NCBI RefSeq assembly: GCF_021389975.1 | Contig: NZ_CP089981.1 | Span: 2,009,501 to 2,073,500, forward strand | Direction of reading: 5' to 3' | From: Fulvivirga ulvae | GTDB lineage: Bacteria; Bacteroidota; Bacteroidia; Cytophagales; Cyclobacteriaceae | DNA length: 64,000 nt | In this document: piece by piece, positions 44,524 through 54,479 of the stretch | How positions within the stretch are numbered: the stretch's first letter is position 1 | Layout: each line of letters begins with the position of its first letter | Translations under genes and position numbers: made by a program | The notes under the pieces: model-generated | Told to the model about the DNA's origin: nothing | Databases searched by the model: none | What the model saw: the letters and a program-made list of their open reading frames with translations, nothing else

Positions 44524-45579
44524 TCAGTATTTAACGTATGCCTCTTTTTTCTTGCCCCTAAAAAAAACTCTCTTTATCCATCTTGGCAGAATAAGTGCGC
44601 CAATAATCAGATACGGATAGTAAGTTAAAAGCCTCCAAAACAGTGTTACGCCTAACGTAAATTCATTGAGGTAAACTGTAAAGAATTCGATGAAAAAGTT
44701 TTCTGCCAGCCCTGAACCTCCCGGTGTAGGAGAAATAAGCATCACGACCCAAAGTATAAGGTGCTTACCCAATAGCAAAAGGTGATCGGTTATGACAAGG
44801 TCGTTGGCGTATGCGGCGATCAAACAATTAAGGATGGCATAGCGGGAGATCCAGGCTACTATTGTAGCAAGTATTATTTTGCCCCAATATCTTTTTTTCT
44901 TGCCCTTAATGAGTGAGCTCGCCCACATCACTTCATTGCCATGCTGATATGCCGCATACCTCCATTTTCTGAGAAACCTGATCGATGTAATCTTTATAAG
45001 TATCCATTTAAATAGTCTTGGCCTGAAGAAGAGTGCAAAGATCATTATGAAGGTATAGATCGCTATCAGCGAATAGCTTGAGACAAACAGCCCTTTAAGA
45101 GTGCCCTCAAAGTCAGGGAAGTAATTAGGGTCGATGAGTAAAAGAGCCACCGGCGCAAACACTACAAAGAAAAGGTTATCAAGTATAGCCGTGAGCATCG
45201 TGTATGCTATGGACTTACCCAGGTTGATCCCCTCTTTTAGTAATATAAAAACAGCAACTGCGGTGCCACCAACCACGGAAGGGGTTACTGCGGAAGCAAA
45301 TTCCCATAGCAAGATCACATAAACACTGCTGGACCAGCTCAAATCTTCATTAGTAAGTGTGCGGATTCTGTAAATATAGGCAAGCTCTTTGATCACAAGC
45401 ACGCCGAAAGCCATTACGATGGGGAAAATATCAGCCTGAAAAACCAGGTTTATTTTTTGAGGTGTAAAACTATCATCTGTAACTACAAGGAATGCTACAA
45501 AACCTACACTGATGGCCACTGGCAACCAGATCTTGTTAGGATTCAGCGTCTTCAGTATTTTTTGGGTATCCAGGTTCAT
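44524..45579 (-). CDS. UPF0104/LPG-synthase-type membrane protein
   Basis: A 351-residue protein with about eight transmembrane spans and the family pattern of flippase-like UPF0104 proteins: FASAVTPSVVGGTAVAVFIL, ILWVVMLISPTPGGSGLAEN and LFWRLLTYYPYLIIGA. It lacks the cytosolic aminoacyl-transferase domain of MprF, so it is the membrane part only. Such proteins are thought to flip or handle lipids. It begins directly after the scpA stop with no gap. Confidence 0.87.
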   Translation of the reverse strand: MNLDTQKILKTLNPNKIWLPVAISVGFVAFLVVTDDSFTPQKINLVFQADIFPIVMAFGVLVIKELAYIYRIRTLTNEDLSWSSSVYVILLWEFASAVTPSVVGGTAVAVFILLKEGINLGKSIAYTMLTAILDNLFFVVFAPVALLLIDPNYFPDFEGTLKGLFVSSYSLIAIYTFIMIFALFFRPRLFKWILIKITSIRFLRKWRYAAYQHGNEVMWASSLIKGKKKRYWGKIILATIVAWISRYAILNCLIAAYANDLVITDHLLLLGKHLILWVVMLISPTPGGSGLAENFFIEFFTVYLNEFTLGVTLFWRLLTYYPYLIIGALILPRWIKRVFFRGKKKEAYVKY

Positions 45580-46329
45580 CTACTCGGCTGCCACTTGCTC
45601 CAGTTTTTCGATCCAGAAGTTATTGAACCCTTCACCTAAATGCATGGTAATAAGGTTCATCTGAAGCAGTTCAAGTATTGCCAGAAAGTTAAAAATTACA
45701 GCTATTTTGTTTGGATCATAAGCTATTATTTTTTCAAAAGCCAGCTTTGGTATTTTTTCCAGGGTATTCATTACGTAATCACGCTGGCCGGAAATAGTAT
45801 ATGGATATTGTATTACCTCGTGTCTCGGTTTGTTTTTTTCAACTTCATATCGCTCCATCACCTTCAGATACACTTTCAAAAGCTTATAGAGATCCATATC
45901 CTGAAGCTCAGACTCCACATTGACTGTTTCAGACAGCGATCTTACTTCCTTCATGAGGTTGCCACGTTTCTCTTTTTCTATCTCTTGCTCCTCCATCTGC
46001 TGAAGCTGCTCGAGTACAGATTTGTACTTTTTATACTCCAGCAGGTGCCTTACCAGCTCCTCGCGCGGGTCTATTTCATTACCTTCTTCGTCCAATTGAG
46101 GTCTGGGCAAAAGCATTTTTGATTTAATACGCATTAATGTAGCGGCTACAAGAATAAATTCGCTGGCTACCTCTATGTTCATTTCCTCTAGTCGGTGTAA
46201 ATAGTCAAGGAAATCGCCTGTGATTTTTGATATGGGAATATCGTGTATGTCGAGCTCATCTCTTTCAATAAAAAAGAGCAGAAGGTCAAATGGGCCCTCA
46301 AAAAGCGGTAATTTTATTTCAAAGCTCAA
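45580..46329 (-). CDS. scpA: Segregation and condensation protein A
   Basis: A ~249-residue kleisin of the SMC-ScpAB condensin. The N-terminal motif FEIKLPLFEGPFDLLLFFIE and ISKITGDFLDYL, the MRIKSKMLLPRP segment and the C-terminal winged helix (VIFNFLAILELLQMNLI) are typical. The frame is open to 46368, but the TTG at 46327-46329 gives the usual start (M)SFEIKLPL. No ScpB gene is next to it here. Confidence 0.9.
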   Translation of the reverse strand: MSFEIKLPLFEGPFDLLLFFIERDELDIHDIPISKITGDFLDYLHRLEEMNIEVASEFILVAATLMRIKSKMLLPRPQLDEEGNEIDPREELVRHLLEYKKYKSVLEQLQQMEEQEIEKEKRGNLMKEVRSLSETVNVESELQDMDLYKLLKVYLKVMERYEVEKNKPRHEVIQYPYTISGQRDYVMNTLEKIPKLAFEKIIAYDPNKIAVIFNFLAILELLQMNLITMHLGEGFNNFWIEKLEQVAAE

Positions 46330-46415
46330 AACAAATAATTGCTTTAAATTTTTCTTGCAGAACTTCAAAGATATTACTTATACCCTGAAATAATATCCGG
46401 TTGATAAAAAAAATG

Positions 46416-46423
46416 TACTTTTG
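46416..46423 (+). promoter_or_regulatory. -7 element (TACTTTTG) upstream of dxs
   Basis: This is an exact TAnnTTTG about 95 bases before dxs. No clear -33 TTTG is present at 18-20 bases, so it is a weak candidate. Confidence 0.3.
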
Positions 46424-46517
46424 AACTTTATAAGAAGAAATAGCCGTTTGCAATAGGTAAATAAAACACTTAACTTAAGTTATTGTTTAACAGTTACATC
46501 ATCGATTTTTCTATATA

Positions 46518-48443
46518 ATGCTGATTGAACCCGGAAAACTTTTAGCCACTGTAAACAACCCTGACGATTTAAAAAAGCTTGATCAGACACAGTTGGTGCA
46601 GTTATGTGAAGAACTGCGAACCTTTATTATCGACAATGTTTCTGTCTACGGTGGCCATTTTGGGGCAAGCCTTGGTGTTGTGGAACTTACCGTAGCCTTG
46701 CATTATATCTTCAATACCCCAAAAGATCAGCTTGTATGGGATGTTGGCCACCAGGCTTACGGCCATAAAATACTTACAGGCAGAAGAGATGTTTTCCACA
46801 CCAACAGGATGTACAAAGGCATGTCTGGCTTTCCGAAAATGAAAGAAAGTGAGTATGATGCCTTTGGAGTAGGTCACTCCTCCACTTCGATATCTGCTGC
46901 CCTCGGTATGGCTGTTGCCTCCAAGTATAAAGGGGATGAAACAAAGCAGCACATAGCTGTTATTGGCGACGGTGCTATGACAGGCGGTTTGGCATTTGAA
47001 GGGATGAACCATGCCGGGGTTTCTAACTCTAACCTGCTCATTATTCTCAATGACAATTGCATGTCTATAGATCCCAATGTGGGGGCTTTAAAGGATTATC
47101 TGACCGATATCACGACATCTCATACTTATAATAAAATGAAAGATGAAGTATGGAATGTACTAGGTAGGATCAGCAAGTTCGGACCAAATGCCCGGGAAAT
47201 TATTTCAAAAGTAGAGAATAGCGTCAAATCATTTTTGCTTAGCCAAAGCAACATGTTTGAATCGCTTAACCTGAGATACTTCGGCCCGGTTGACGGCCAT
47301 GATGTTAATCACCTGGTGAGCGTACTCGATGACCTGAAAGATATTAAAGGGCCTAAAATCCTTCACTGTATCACCAGAAAGGGAAAAGGCTATGGACCTT
47401 CGGAAAATGGCAACCAGACTACCTGGCATGCCCCGGGTAAATTCGATAAGCTTACGGGAGAGATTCGCAAAAAGGTACATGAAACTCCCCAGCCTCCAAA
47501 ATATCAGGACGTATTCGGCCATACACTTGTAGAACTGGCCGAAAACAATGACAAAATCATAGGCATCACTCCTGCTATGCCTTCCGGCTCCTCTATGAAT
47601 ATTATGATGAAAGCTATGCCGGACAGAGCTTTTGATGTTGGTATTGCCGAGCAGCATGCCGTTACCTTTTCAGCAGGACTTGCTACTCAAGGTTTGATTC
47701 CCTTCTGTAATATTTACAGCACTTTTATGCAAAGGGCTTTTGATCAGGTGGTGCATGATGTGTGTATTCAGGATCTACCGGTAAACTTCTTCCTGGACAG
47801 AGCAGGGTTCGCAGGTGCAGACGGACCTACGCACCACGGAGCTTACGACATAGCATATATGCGCTGTATACCTAATATGATCGTGGCATCACCAATGAAC
47901 GAATCGGAACTCCGAAACCTGATGTACACTTCTCAATTGCCTCGCAAAGGCAAAGCTTTTACTATAAGATATCCACGCGGTCAAGGTGTAATATCTGAGT
48001 GGAAAACACCCATGGAAGAGGTAAAAATAGGCACTGGCAGAAAAATAAAAGATGGTGAAGAAGTAGCCATTCTCACCATCGGTCATATCGGGAACTATGT
48101 AGTTGAAGCTTGTGAAAGGCTTACGAAGAAGGACCTTAATCCTGCTCACTATGATATGCGCTTTGTGAAGCCGCTTGATGAGGAGATGCTCCATGAAGTT
48201 TTCGGTAAATACAAGAAAATAATAACCATAGAAGATGGTTGTCTGATGGGTGGTTTTGGAAGCGCTGTTTTAGAATTTATGGCAGAGAATAATTACTCTG
48301 CGCAAATAAAAAGGCTTGGCATTCCTGATGCTATAATAGAGCATGGGGAGCAAATAGAGCTTCAAAAAGAATGTGGATTTGACCCGGAAGGAATAGAAAA
48401 GGCTGTAATAGCCCTCACCGAACCCGCGCTCGCGAAGAATTGA
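46518..48443 (+). CDS. dxs: 1-deoxy-D-xylulose-5-phosphate synthase
   Basis: A 641-residue thiamine-diphosphate enzyme making DXP from pyruvate and glyceraldehyde 3-phosphate, the first step of the MEP isoprenoid pathway. TPP/Mg motif: VIGDGAMTGG ... ILNDNCMSID. The catalytic Glu is in FDVGIAEQHAVTFSAGLA, and LDRAGFAGADGPTHHGAYD is characteristic. Length is normal. A hydrolase gene follows 3 bases later. Confidence 0.96.
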   Translation: MLIEPGKLLATVNNPDDLKKLDQTQLVQLCEELRTFIIDNVSVYGGHFGASLGVVELTVALHYIFNTPKDQLVWDVGHQAYGHKILTGRRDVFHTNRMYKGMSGFPKMKESEYDAFGVGHSSTSISAALGMAVASKYKGDETKQHIAVIGDGAMTGGLAFEGMNHAGVSNSNLLIILNDNCMSIDPNVGALKDYLTDITTSHTYNKMKDEVWNVLGRISKFGPNAREIISKVENSVKSFLLSQSNMFESLNLRYFGPVDGHDVNHLVSVLDDLKDIKGPKILHCITRKGKGYGPSENGNQTTWHAPGKFDKLTGEIRKKVHETPQPPKYQDVFGHTLVELAENNDKIIGITPAMPSGSSMNIMMKAMPDRAFDVGIAEQHAVTFSAGLATQGLIPFCNIYSTFMQRAFDQVVHDVCIQDLPVNFFLDRAGFAGADGPTHHGAYDIAYMRCIPNMIVASPMNESELRNLMYTSQLPRKGKAFTIRYPRGQGVISEWKTPMEEVKIGTGRKIKDGEEVAILTIGHIGNYVVEACERLTKKDLNPAHYDMRFVKPLDEEMLHEVFGKYKKIITIEDGCLMGGFGSAVLEFMAENNYSAQIKRLGIPDAIIEHGEQIELQKECGFDPEGIEKAVIALTEPALAKN

Positions 48444-48446
48444 TCC

Positions 48447-49217
48447 ATGGCAATTTCTTTTACAGAAAAAGGTAACGGCTTTCCTGTTGTATTGATTCAT
48501 GGCTTTTGTGAAACAAGCGAAATATGGACTGATTTTGCAGATGCACTTGCAGAACATTATAGGGTATTAGCACCTGATCTTCCCGGCTTTGGAAATACGC
48601 CATTACCGAAGAGTGACTTTAATATCGACGATGTTGCCGAAATGGTCTATCAGTGGCTTAAAATGCTAAACATCGACAAAATGGTTATGATCGGGCATTC
48701 TTTGGGCGGCTATATAACTCTTGCATTTGCGCACAAATACCCGGACATTCTGAGTGGCATAGGCCTGTTCCATTCCACGGCATTTGCTGATAGTGATGAA
48801 AAGAAATCCTCAAGAAACAAGACCATTGACTTTGTAAAGGATAGGGGCGTCGATGTATTTGCACACTCATTTGTGCCGCAGTTATTTTATATCAAAAACA
48901 GAGCTACTCTGAAAAAAGATGTCGAGAGTGTGGTAAATTCGGCTGCAAAAACTGCAGAGGTCAGCCTCGTGGCATACACCAAAGCTATGCGCGACCGCCC
49001 TGACCGAACGGATGTATTAAAATCTCTCGCAGTTCCAATTTTGATTGTAGCCGGCAATAAGGATACTTCCGTGCCTATTGAACATATTTATGCGCAGGAG
49101 CTTATGCCTAAAAAAGCAGTAGTGCATATCTTCGATAATGTGGGACATATGGGCATGTTTGAGACCAAAGAAAAGTCTCTGAGAGCCGTTCAGGGTTTTG
49201 TCGCTTATTGTACTTAG
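48447..49217 (+). CDS. Alpha/beta hydrolase
   Basis: A 256-residue cytosolic hydrolase. The oxyanion-hole strand is VVLIHGFCETSEIW, the nucleophile Ser is in MIGHSLGGYITLAFA, the acid is in IVAGNKDTSVPIEH, and the His is in DNVGHMGMFE. It is of the general esterase/BioH-like type, with no secretion signal. It starts 3 bases after dxs, so it is co-transcribed, but a role in isoprenoid synthesis is not known. Confidence 0.9.
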   Translation: MAISFTEKGNGFPVVLIHGFCETSEIWTDFADALAEHYRVLAPDLPGFGNTPLPKSDFNIDDVAEMVYQWLKMLNIDKMVMIGHSLGGYITLAFAHKYPDILSGIGLFHSTAFADSDEKKSSRNKTIDFVKDRGVDVFAHSFVPQLFYIKNRATLKKDVESVVNSAAKTAEVSLVAYTKAMRDRPDRTDVLKSLAVPILIVAGNKDTSVPIEHIYAQELMPKKAVVHIFDNVGHMGMFETKEKSLRAVQGFVAYCT

Positions 49218-49363
49218 CCTCCACAACCAAGGTTTTTCTTTAAATTCCTGTCAGGAAGCACCCCTCGGTGCTCCTTTTCCTCTTCAAACTCCGGCTCTCG
49301 GTCTTTTTTGTCCCCTTTAGCCTCCTCTTTTTGCTTTACCTCTTTTTTATTCTTATCACTCAT
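49214..49363 (-). CDS. Small conserved-looking charged protein (49 aa)
   Basis: A 49-residue protein on the strand opposite its neighbours. It begins at the ATG (complement of 49361-49363) and ends at TAA (49214-49216), overlapping the hydrolase stop by 4 bases tail to tail. The N-terminal two thirds are Lys/Glu-rich and probably disordered (MSDKNKKEVKQKEEAKGDKK). The end NLKKNLGCGG looks like a constrained motif; I recall small Bacteroidota proteins ending in a similar (K)NLGCGG. The Gly-Cys-Gly-Gly tail could be a metal or thiol site. Function unknown. Confidence 0.55.
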   Translation of the reverse strand: MSDKNKKEVKQKEEAKGDKKDREPEFEEEKEHRGVLPDRNLKKNLGCGG

Positions 49364-49536
49364 ACTTTCGAAAGTTTTGCTGTCCATTCAAACATAAAAT
49401 AGACCATAGTAAAAAACTATGTATTACATTTAACAGTTTTTAATGACCTTGGGTTTATCTAAACTGGTTATCTAAAGACCATTTCAAATATAAAAGTAAT
49501 CGTCTTTAGCCTAGTGCCTCAAACTTTTTAACATAT

Positions 49537-51666
49537 ATGAAATTATTACGTCAATACACTTTTGCTCTGCTGATAACCTGTATTTTTGCAAGTTGTGAAA
49601 AAAATGAGAAAGAAACGATGAAGAAACCTCTACCTCCAAAGGCAGAAAAAATTGAAAAACAACTTGTAGCCCACGGGCATACCAGAATAGATAATTATTA
49701 CTGGCTGAATAATCGTGAAGACCAAAAGGTAATTGACTACCTGAATGCTGAAAATGCCTATACAGATACACTGATGAAGCACACAGAGGATTTTCAGGAG
49801 AAACTTTACAATGAGATTGTAGGCCGTATAAAACAAACTGATGAATCCGTGCCTTATATGTCAAATGGATATTGGTACTATACCCGATACGAAGAAGGAC
49901 AGGAGTACCCTATCTATTGCCGCAAAAAAGAGTCTTTGGAAAATGAAGAAGAGGTAATGCTCAATGTCAACGTAATGGCCGAAGGGCACGAATATTATCA
50001 CGCTACAGGCCTGAATGTAAGCCTTGATAATAATCTGTTGGCCTTTGGCATAGATACAGTAAGCCGAAGACAGTACACCATTTATGTAAAGAATCTTAAA
50101 ACCGGCCAACTCCTTGATATGTCCATCGATAATACGACCGGAAGCAGTACCTGGGCAAACGATAATAAAACACTTTTCTACACCAAAAAGGATCCGAACA
50201 CCCTGCGGTCTAACCAGATATTCAAGCACCGTCTGGGTGCAAAAACTGAGGATGACCTGATATTTGAAGAGGAGGATGATACCTTTTACACCGGAATATA
50301 TAAAACCAAGTCGGACCAGTATCTCATTATCTGGTCTGGCAGCACGCTTACTAACGACTACAGGATATTAAATGCCAATGATCCTGAGGGAGAATTCCGG
50401 CAGTTCTCTCCAAGAGAAAAGGGGTTGGAATATTCCATTGAGCATTACAACGATAAATTCTATGTTGTAACAAACCTGGACGCCGTGAATTTCAGGCTGA
50501 TGGAAACTTCTGTTGAAAAAACTCACAAAGAAAACTGGAAAGAAGTTATTGCACATGACCCTGAGGTGTATCTTGAAAATATAGAGGTTTTCAAAAATCA
50601 TCTGGTAGTTGAAGAACGTTCTAAAGGGCTCTCTCATTTGAGGATCATTGACCAGAAGACTAAGAAGGAGCATTACCTAGACTTTGGTGAAGAAGCCTAT
50701 ACCGCTTATATCTCTGTTAACCCTGAGTTTAACACTAACCTGCTGCGTTATGGCTATACTTCACTCACCACGCCAAATTCTACCTTTGATTATAACATGG
50801 AAACCCGTGATAAAATACTACTTAAAGAGCAGGAAGTGGTAGGTGGCTACAACAAGGAAGAGTATGAGACCAAACGACTCTACGCTGAAGCCAGGGATGG
50901 AGTGAAGGTGCCCATTTCCCTCGTCTATAAAAAATCACTTAGAAAGCCGGAAGGTAACCCAACTTTATTATATGGGTATGGTTCATATGGAGCTACTATG
51001 GATCCTTCTTTCAGCTCCACCAGACTGAGCTTACTGGAAAGAGGCTTCGTGTTTGCGATTGCCCATATCCGAGGAAGCCAAATGCTCGGCCGCGAATGGT
51101 ATGAAGAAGGTAAAATGTTTAAGAAGAAAAATACTTTTAATGATTTTATCGACTGTGCAGAATACCTGGTTCAGCAGCAATATGCTCAGAATGACAACCT
51201 GTTTGGCATGGGCGGTAGCGCCGGAGGCTTGCTGATGGGTGCTGTCGTTAATCAAAGACCGGATCTTTGGAAAGGAGTAGTTGCCGCAGTGCCTTTTGTA
51301 GATGTAATGACTACTATGCTGGACGAAAGTATACCGCTAACAACCGGCGAATATGATGAATGGGGTAACCCTAATAATAAAGACTCTTATGAATATATGT
51401 TGTCGTATTCCCCTTATGATAATGTAAAAGCGCAAAACTATCCTAACATGTTGATTACTACAGGCTTACATGATTCCCAGGTACAGTATTGGGAACCCGC
51501 CAAATGGGTGGCCAAGCTTCGTGAAATGAAAACAGATGATAATAAGCTTTTGCTCAAGACTAACATGGATGCGGGTCATGGCGGGGCTTCCGGCAGATTT
51601 GAGAAGTTCAGAGAAGTTGCGTTGGATTATGCTTTTATTCTTGACCTTGCCGGAGTAAAAGAATAA
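49537..51666 (+). CDS. S9 family prolyl oligopeptidase / oligopeptidase B-like lipoprotein
   Basis: A 709-residue serine peptidase. An N-terminal lipoprotein signal (YTFALLITCIFASC, Cys20) is followed by the seven-bladed propeller (~70-420) and the alpha/beta-hydrolase domain. The catalytic triad: Ser in GMGGSAGGLLMG, Asp in TTGLHDSQVQYW, His in NMDAGHGGASGR. The overall pattern is closest to protease II/oligopeptidase B, which cleaves short peptides after basic residues; the export signal places it in the envelope. It has its own terminator. Confidence 0.93.
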   Translation: MKLLRQYTFALLITCIFASCEKNEKETMKKPLPPKAEKIEKQLVAHGHTRIDNYYWLNNREDQKVIDYLNAENAYTDTLMKHTEDFQEKLYNEIVGRIKQTDESVPYMSNGYWYYTRYEEGQEYPIYCRKKESLENEEEVMLNVNVMAEGHEYYHATGLNVSLDNNLLAFGIDTVSRRQYTIYVKNLKTGQLLDMSIDNTTGSSTWANDNKTLFYTKKDPNTLRSNQIFKHRLGAKTEDDLIFEEEDDTFYTGIYKTKSDQYLIIWSGSTLTNDYRILNANDPEGEFRQFSPREKGLEYSIEHYNDKFYVVTNLDAVNFRLMETSVEKTHKENWKEVIAHDPEVYLENIEVFKNHLVVEERSKGLSHLRIIDQKTKKEHYLDFGEEAYTAYISVNPEFNTNLLRYGYTSLTTPNSTFDYNMETRDKILLKEQEVVGGYNKEEYETKRLYAEARDGVKVPISLVYKKSLRKPEGNPTLLYGYGSYGATMDPSFSSTRLSLLERGFVFAIAHIRGSQMLGREWYEEGKMFKKKNTFNDFIDCAEYLVQQQYAQNDNLFGMGGSAGGLLMGAVVNQRPDLWKGVVAAVPFVDVMTTMLDESIPLTTGEYDEWGNPNNKDSYEYMLSYSPYDNVKAQNYPNMLITTGLHDSQVQYWEPAKWVAKLREMKTDDNKLLLKTNMDAGHGGASGRFEKFREVALDYAFILDLAGVKE

Positions 51667-51688
51667 GGGCCTTGCACAACCTCTTTAG

Positions 51689-51721
51689 CCCCGTCTTGCT
51701 TGTTCGCCAGACGGGGTTTTT
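51689..51721 (+). terminator. Intrinsic terminator after the oligopeptidase gene
   Basis: CCCCGTCT pairs with AGACGGGG across a 12-base loop and is followed by TTTTTCATTT. Confidence 0.87.
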
Positions 51722-51724
51722 CAT

Positions 51725-52309
51725 TTATTCAAGTTGCGTCCTTATTTCCGTAATTTCTTTTAAAGCAGCCATCTCTTTGTTAATCCCTGTATTGATAACT
51801 ATAGTAAGTACCGCAGCCATAACCACATAGCCTATATCCATAACAATAACCCAGAATTTTGGAAGATAGGCTAAAAACTCTGGGGTCAAGAGATAAAACC
51901 CCAGGGAGTACAACAAAACTATCGTAATGGTAATAGGTCCATGTATACGTTTTCTCCATGCATAAAACTTCGACGCCTGAAACGCAGTGGTTTTTGTGTC
52001 TGCATTAAATTCAATCTGATCTGCCTTTCTATGACTCACAAGTTCGATGATGATCCTGACAATCAATCCGCCGACCATAAGCACAATACCCAACCTACTT
52101 ATAACTTCCTGCATGGGAGCTACGAAATAGAAGAACAGGCTTATTCCAGCACAAACCACCGTCAAAATGGCTACATTTCCCATGTGAAACTTTTTGGATT
52201 TGCTGTGGTTTTGCATCACGAGGCGTTGCATATCTATAGCAGCCATGCCAGTGGGTGCGTCCTGTTTGCCATCTTTCCATACGGATTTTAATGATTCAAA
52301 ATTATCCAT
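51725..52309 (-). CDS. Membrane protein co-transcribed with ECF sigma factor
   Basis: A 194-residue protein with a ~40-residue cytoplasmic N-terminus (MDNFESLKSVWKDGKQ) and four membrane spans (near 47-62, 70-90, 124-144, 153-172). It overlaps the upstream sigma-factor gene by 8 bases. That position and the layout make it a candidate anti-sigma or sensor protein, although I see no zinc-finger anti-sigma motif (HxxxCxxC). Confidence 0.72.
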   Translation of the reverse strand: MDNFESLKSVWKDGKQDAPTGMAAIDMQRLVMQNHSKSKKFHMGNVAILTVVCAGISLFFYFVAPMQEVISRLGIVLMVGGLIVRIIIELVSHRKADQIEFNADTKTTAFQASKFYAWRKRIHGPITITIVLLYSLGFYLLTPEFLAYLPKFWVIVMDIGYVVMAAVLTIVINTGINKEMAALKEITEIRTQLE

Positions 52310-52796
52310 GGTTATCCATTAATTCATTTAATTTTTGCTTTATACGGTGAATTTTCACCCTTAAATTTCCTTCCTTAATACCTGTCACCTCTGCAATCTC
52401 ATCATATTTCATTTCATCAAGAACAAGCATAATAACTATCCTGTCAACATCATTCAATCTGCCTATTGCATGGTGTAGCTCCTCATACTTATCGCTGGGC
52501 TCCGATTGATGAACGAGGTTGTCGTGGCGGTCATCAAGGGATTGCATATCAAACTTTTTATTATTTCTGATATGTAGCAGGCAGGTGTTGACACATATTC
52601 GATAGATCCAGGTTTTGGGTGACGCTTCCTGCCTGAATTTTGGAAGCGCCCGCCAGACCTGTATGAAAACTTCCTGAGTAAGGTCTTTCGCCAAATCTTT
52701 CCCGCCTTTCATATAGCCCAGGCACAAGGCATAGACCATGGCCTGGTACTGATTGTAAAAGTCTTGAAACTGCTCCTGATATCTTGCTGATGACAT
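52302..52796 (-). CDS. ECF-type RNA polymerase sigma factor
   Basis: A 164-residue sigma-70 factor of the extracytoplasmic function group. Region 2 covers ~15-85 (MVYALCLGYMKGGKDLAKDL, QEVFIQVWRALPKFR). Region 4 covers ~108-160 (RLNDVDRIVIMLVLDEMKYD, AEVTGIKEGNLRVKIHRIKQ). It overlaps the four-span membrane protein gene by 8 bases and follows the hydrolase-coding gene by 3. Confidence 0.93.
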   Translation of the reverse strand: MSSARYQEQFQDFYNQYQAMVYALCLGYMKGGKDLAKDLTQEVFIQVWRALPKFRQEASPKTWIYRICVNTCLLHIRNNKKFDMQSLDDRHDNLVHQSEPSDKYEELHHAIGRLNDVDRIVIMLVLDEMKYDEIAEVTGIKEGNLRVKIHRIKQKLNELMDNHG

Positions 52797-52799
52797 TAT

Positions 52800-53630
52800 T
52801 TACTGAAGAAATGCGGTTACTTGTTTAATTAACCAATCTTTTTGGTCAAACATGATAAAGTGTTTGCTGCCCTCTGCAATCTTAATTTCTTTATGATTCA
52901 ATTTTGCAAATTGATTATTTAAGTTTTCACTTACGGCTTCTTTGGTTGGAAAATCAGCAGCCAAAATTAATGTCTCAGCTGTAATACCAGCTATTTCTTC
53001 CCTTAAATCGACTTTGAGTAAGTCTGTATAACCATAGGTATAAGTTTTACGATCCGCTGCCTCGATCCATGCGGTAAGCTGATCTACTTTTTCAGATTGA
53101 TTGGTCATAGAGGAGGCCATGTATCTGGCGTTCTGATGAAACTCCTCCTCATTCATGGCAAGCATACGCTGATTATAGGGATTATCATAGGTGATATCAT
53201 CGGCCTTTACATGCGGCATCATAAGCTGTCTGATACAGGGAAGAGCATCAACCAAAATTAGCTTTTCTACCAATTCCGGAGATTCCGCAGCTATATCCAT
53301 TGCCAGCATGCCTCCCATACTGTGGCCTATGATGATGGCCTTACCTGGCTTTTGCTTCGTAATATATTCTTTCAGATCTCTTTTAATGGTTTCATACCAA
53401 GGCATATCTATCGGATCAATACCATTGAAACCTGCATAAGAAACCTGGTGGTATTGAAAGTTGCTACCTAGTGCATCGACCGTTTCATCCCAAATTTCAC
53501 CAGGACAGGTAAAGCCAGGAAGAAATAATACTGCAGGTCCATTTCCTCTTTTTTCTACCTGAATTGATTGTTGAGCATAGGTGATGAAGCTGATCAAAAC
53601 TGCTACAACTATTAAAGTTAATTTTTTCAT
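52800..53630 (-). CDS. Secreted alpha/beta hydrolase
   Basis: A 276-residue exported hydrolase; the ATG at 53628-53630 starts the signal MKKLTLIVVAVLISFITYAQ. The frame is open to 53666. Motifs: VLFLPGFTCPGEIWDE (oxyanion hole), nucleophile Ser in IIGHSMGGMLAMDIA, Asp in TLILAADFPTKEAV (acid position) and His in EGSKHFIMFDQ. It lies 3 bases upstream of the ECF sigma gene on the same strand. Substrate unknown. Confidence 0.88.
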   Translation of the reverse strand: MKKLTLIVVAVLISFITYAQQSIQVEKRGNGPAVLFLPGFTCPGEIWDETVDALGSNFQYHQVSYAGFNGIDPIDMPWYETIKRDLKEYITKQKPGKAIIIGHSMGGMLAMDIAAESPELVEKLILVDALPCIRQLMMPHVKADDITYDNPYNQRMLAMNEEEFHQNARYMASSMTNQSEKVDQLTAWIEAADRKTYTYGYTDLLKVDLREEIAGITAETLILAADFPTKEAVSENLNNQFAKLNHKEIKIAEGSKHFIMFDQKDWLIKQVTAFLQ

Positions 53631-53783
53631 GATTGTATCCGTTTTATATTTATTGCTTGGATACAATCATTTAAGGATTGTTACAGTAAGGGGGCAAAAT
53701 TTTTTTAAAGTTTATGTAGCTGTCAGATTTTCGTAACTATAAGTATCATCATTCAAGATTTTTTATTCATCGCCTAACGATAG

Positions 53784-54479
53784 CTAATGGACATCAATTC
53801 CATCAAAATAAATTTCGGCGATAGCTGTATCATCATATTTTTTCCCTTTGTATACTTCCAAAATTTCGAATTTTAATTTCCACAGTTCTTTAAGTTTTAA
53901 GATTTCCGTATCGGACCTATCTTCATAACTGATAGGTTTAAATTTAAAATGTTGGTCTTCCCCTATATCTTTTAGATTTAAATCGGCAATGGGTTTATCA
54001 TTATAATAAACCCTCAACTTCTTTACCCTTGAGTTTGTAGTCCATGTTGATAAGCTTTTTACATAACCATTTGTAATTATTATTTCAGTGATTCGGGGGC
54101 TTTCCGGAGCAAATTCATAAATTAAATATTCACCGATGCCATATCCATCAACTCCCTCAATCCAGGCATTTTTATAATTTAGATCGTGCGCGTTCTTTGG
54201 CAGATAGTGGTTTTCTCCCTGACTGGTCAGATGGCTTGAGGCTGAAACTGACCTGGGTCCTCCTCCACAATACCAGCTACAGCCACCTCCAATGATATCC
54301 CAAACGTTCTCCTTCATTTCGTCGCAATACTTCAAAATCTCATGCTCGGATGTTGTTAACTGCTGCCAGCTTCTTCCTTCGGCATTCATATTATTTAAGA
54401 CCACTTCACAATCTTTAAGTGCTTCGGGAGAGTTGAATTTTTCTATAAATTCAATGCTAATGAGCCAAAAGTAACAGGA
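53784..54479 (-). pseudogene. NADase-type glycan-binding-domain protein, decayed 5' end
   Basis: The clear part (from a GTG at 54404, 206 residues) is a discoidin/NADase-type glycan-binding domain: SASSHLTSQGENHYLPKNAH, AWIEGVDGYGIGEYLIYEFA, TEIIITNGYVKSLSTW, NSRVKKLRVYYND. The same frame is open and protein-like further up to 54479 (SIEFIEKFNSPEALKDCEVV) but has no ATG. A second frame just upstream reads SSADLSSQNIQTLDPVTFGS as if it were the preceding part, and a third offers MKSLY with a hydrophobic start. This suggests one or two frameshifts near 54445-54540. If so, the gene has lost its signal peptide; otherwise GTG 54404 is the start. Confidence 0.6.
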
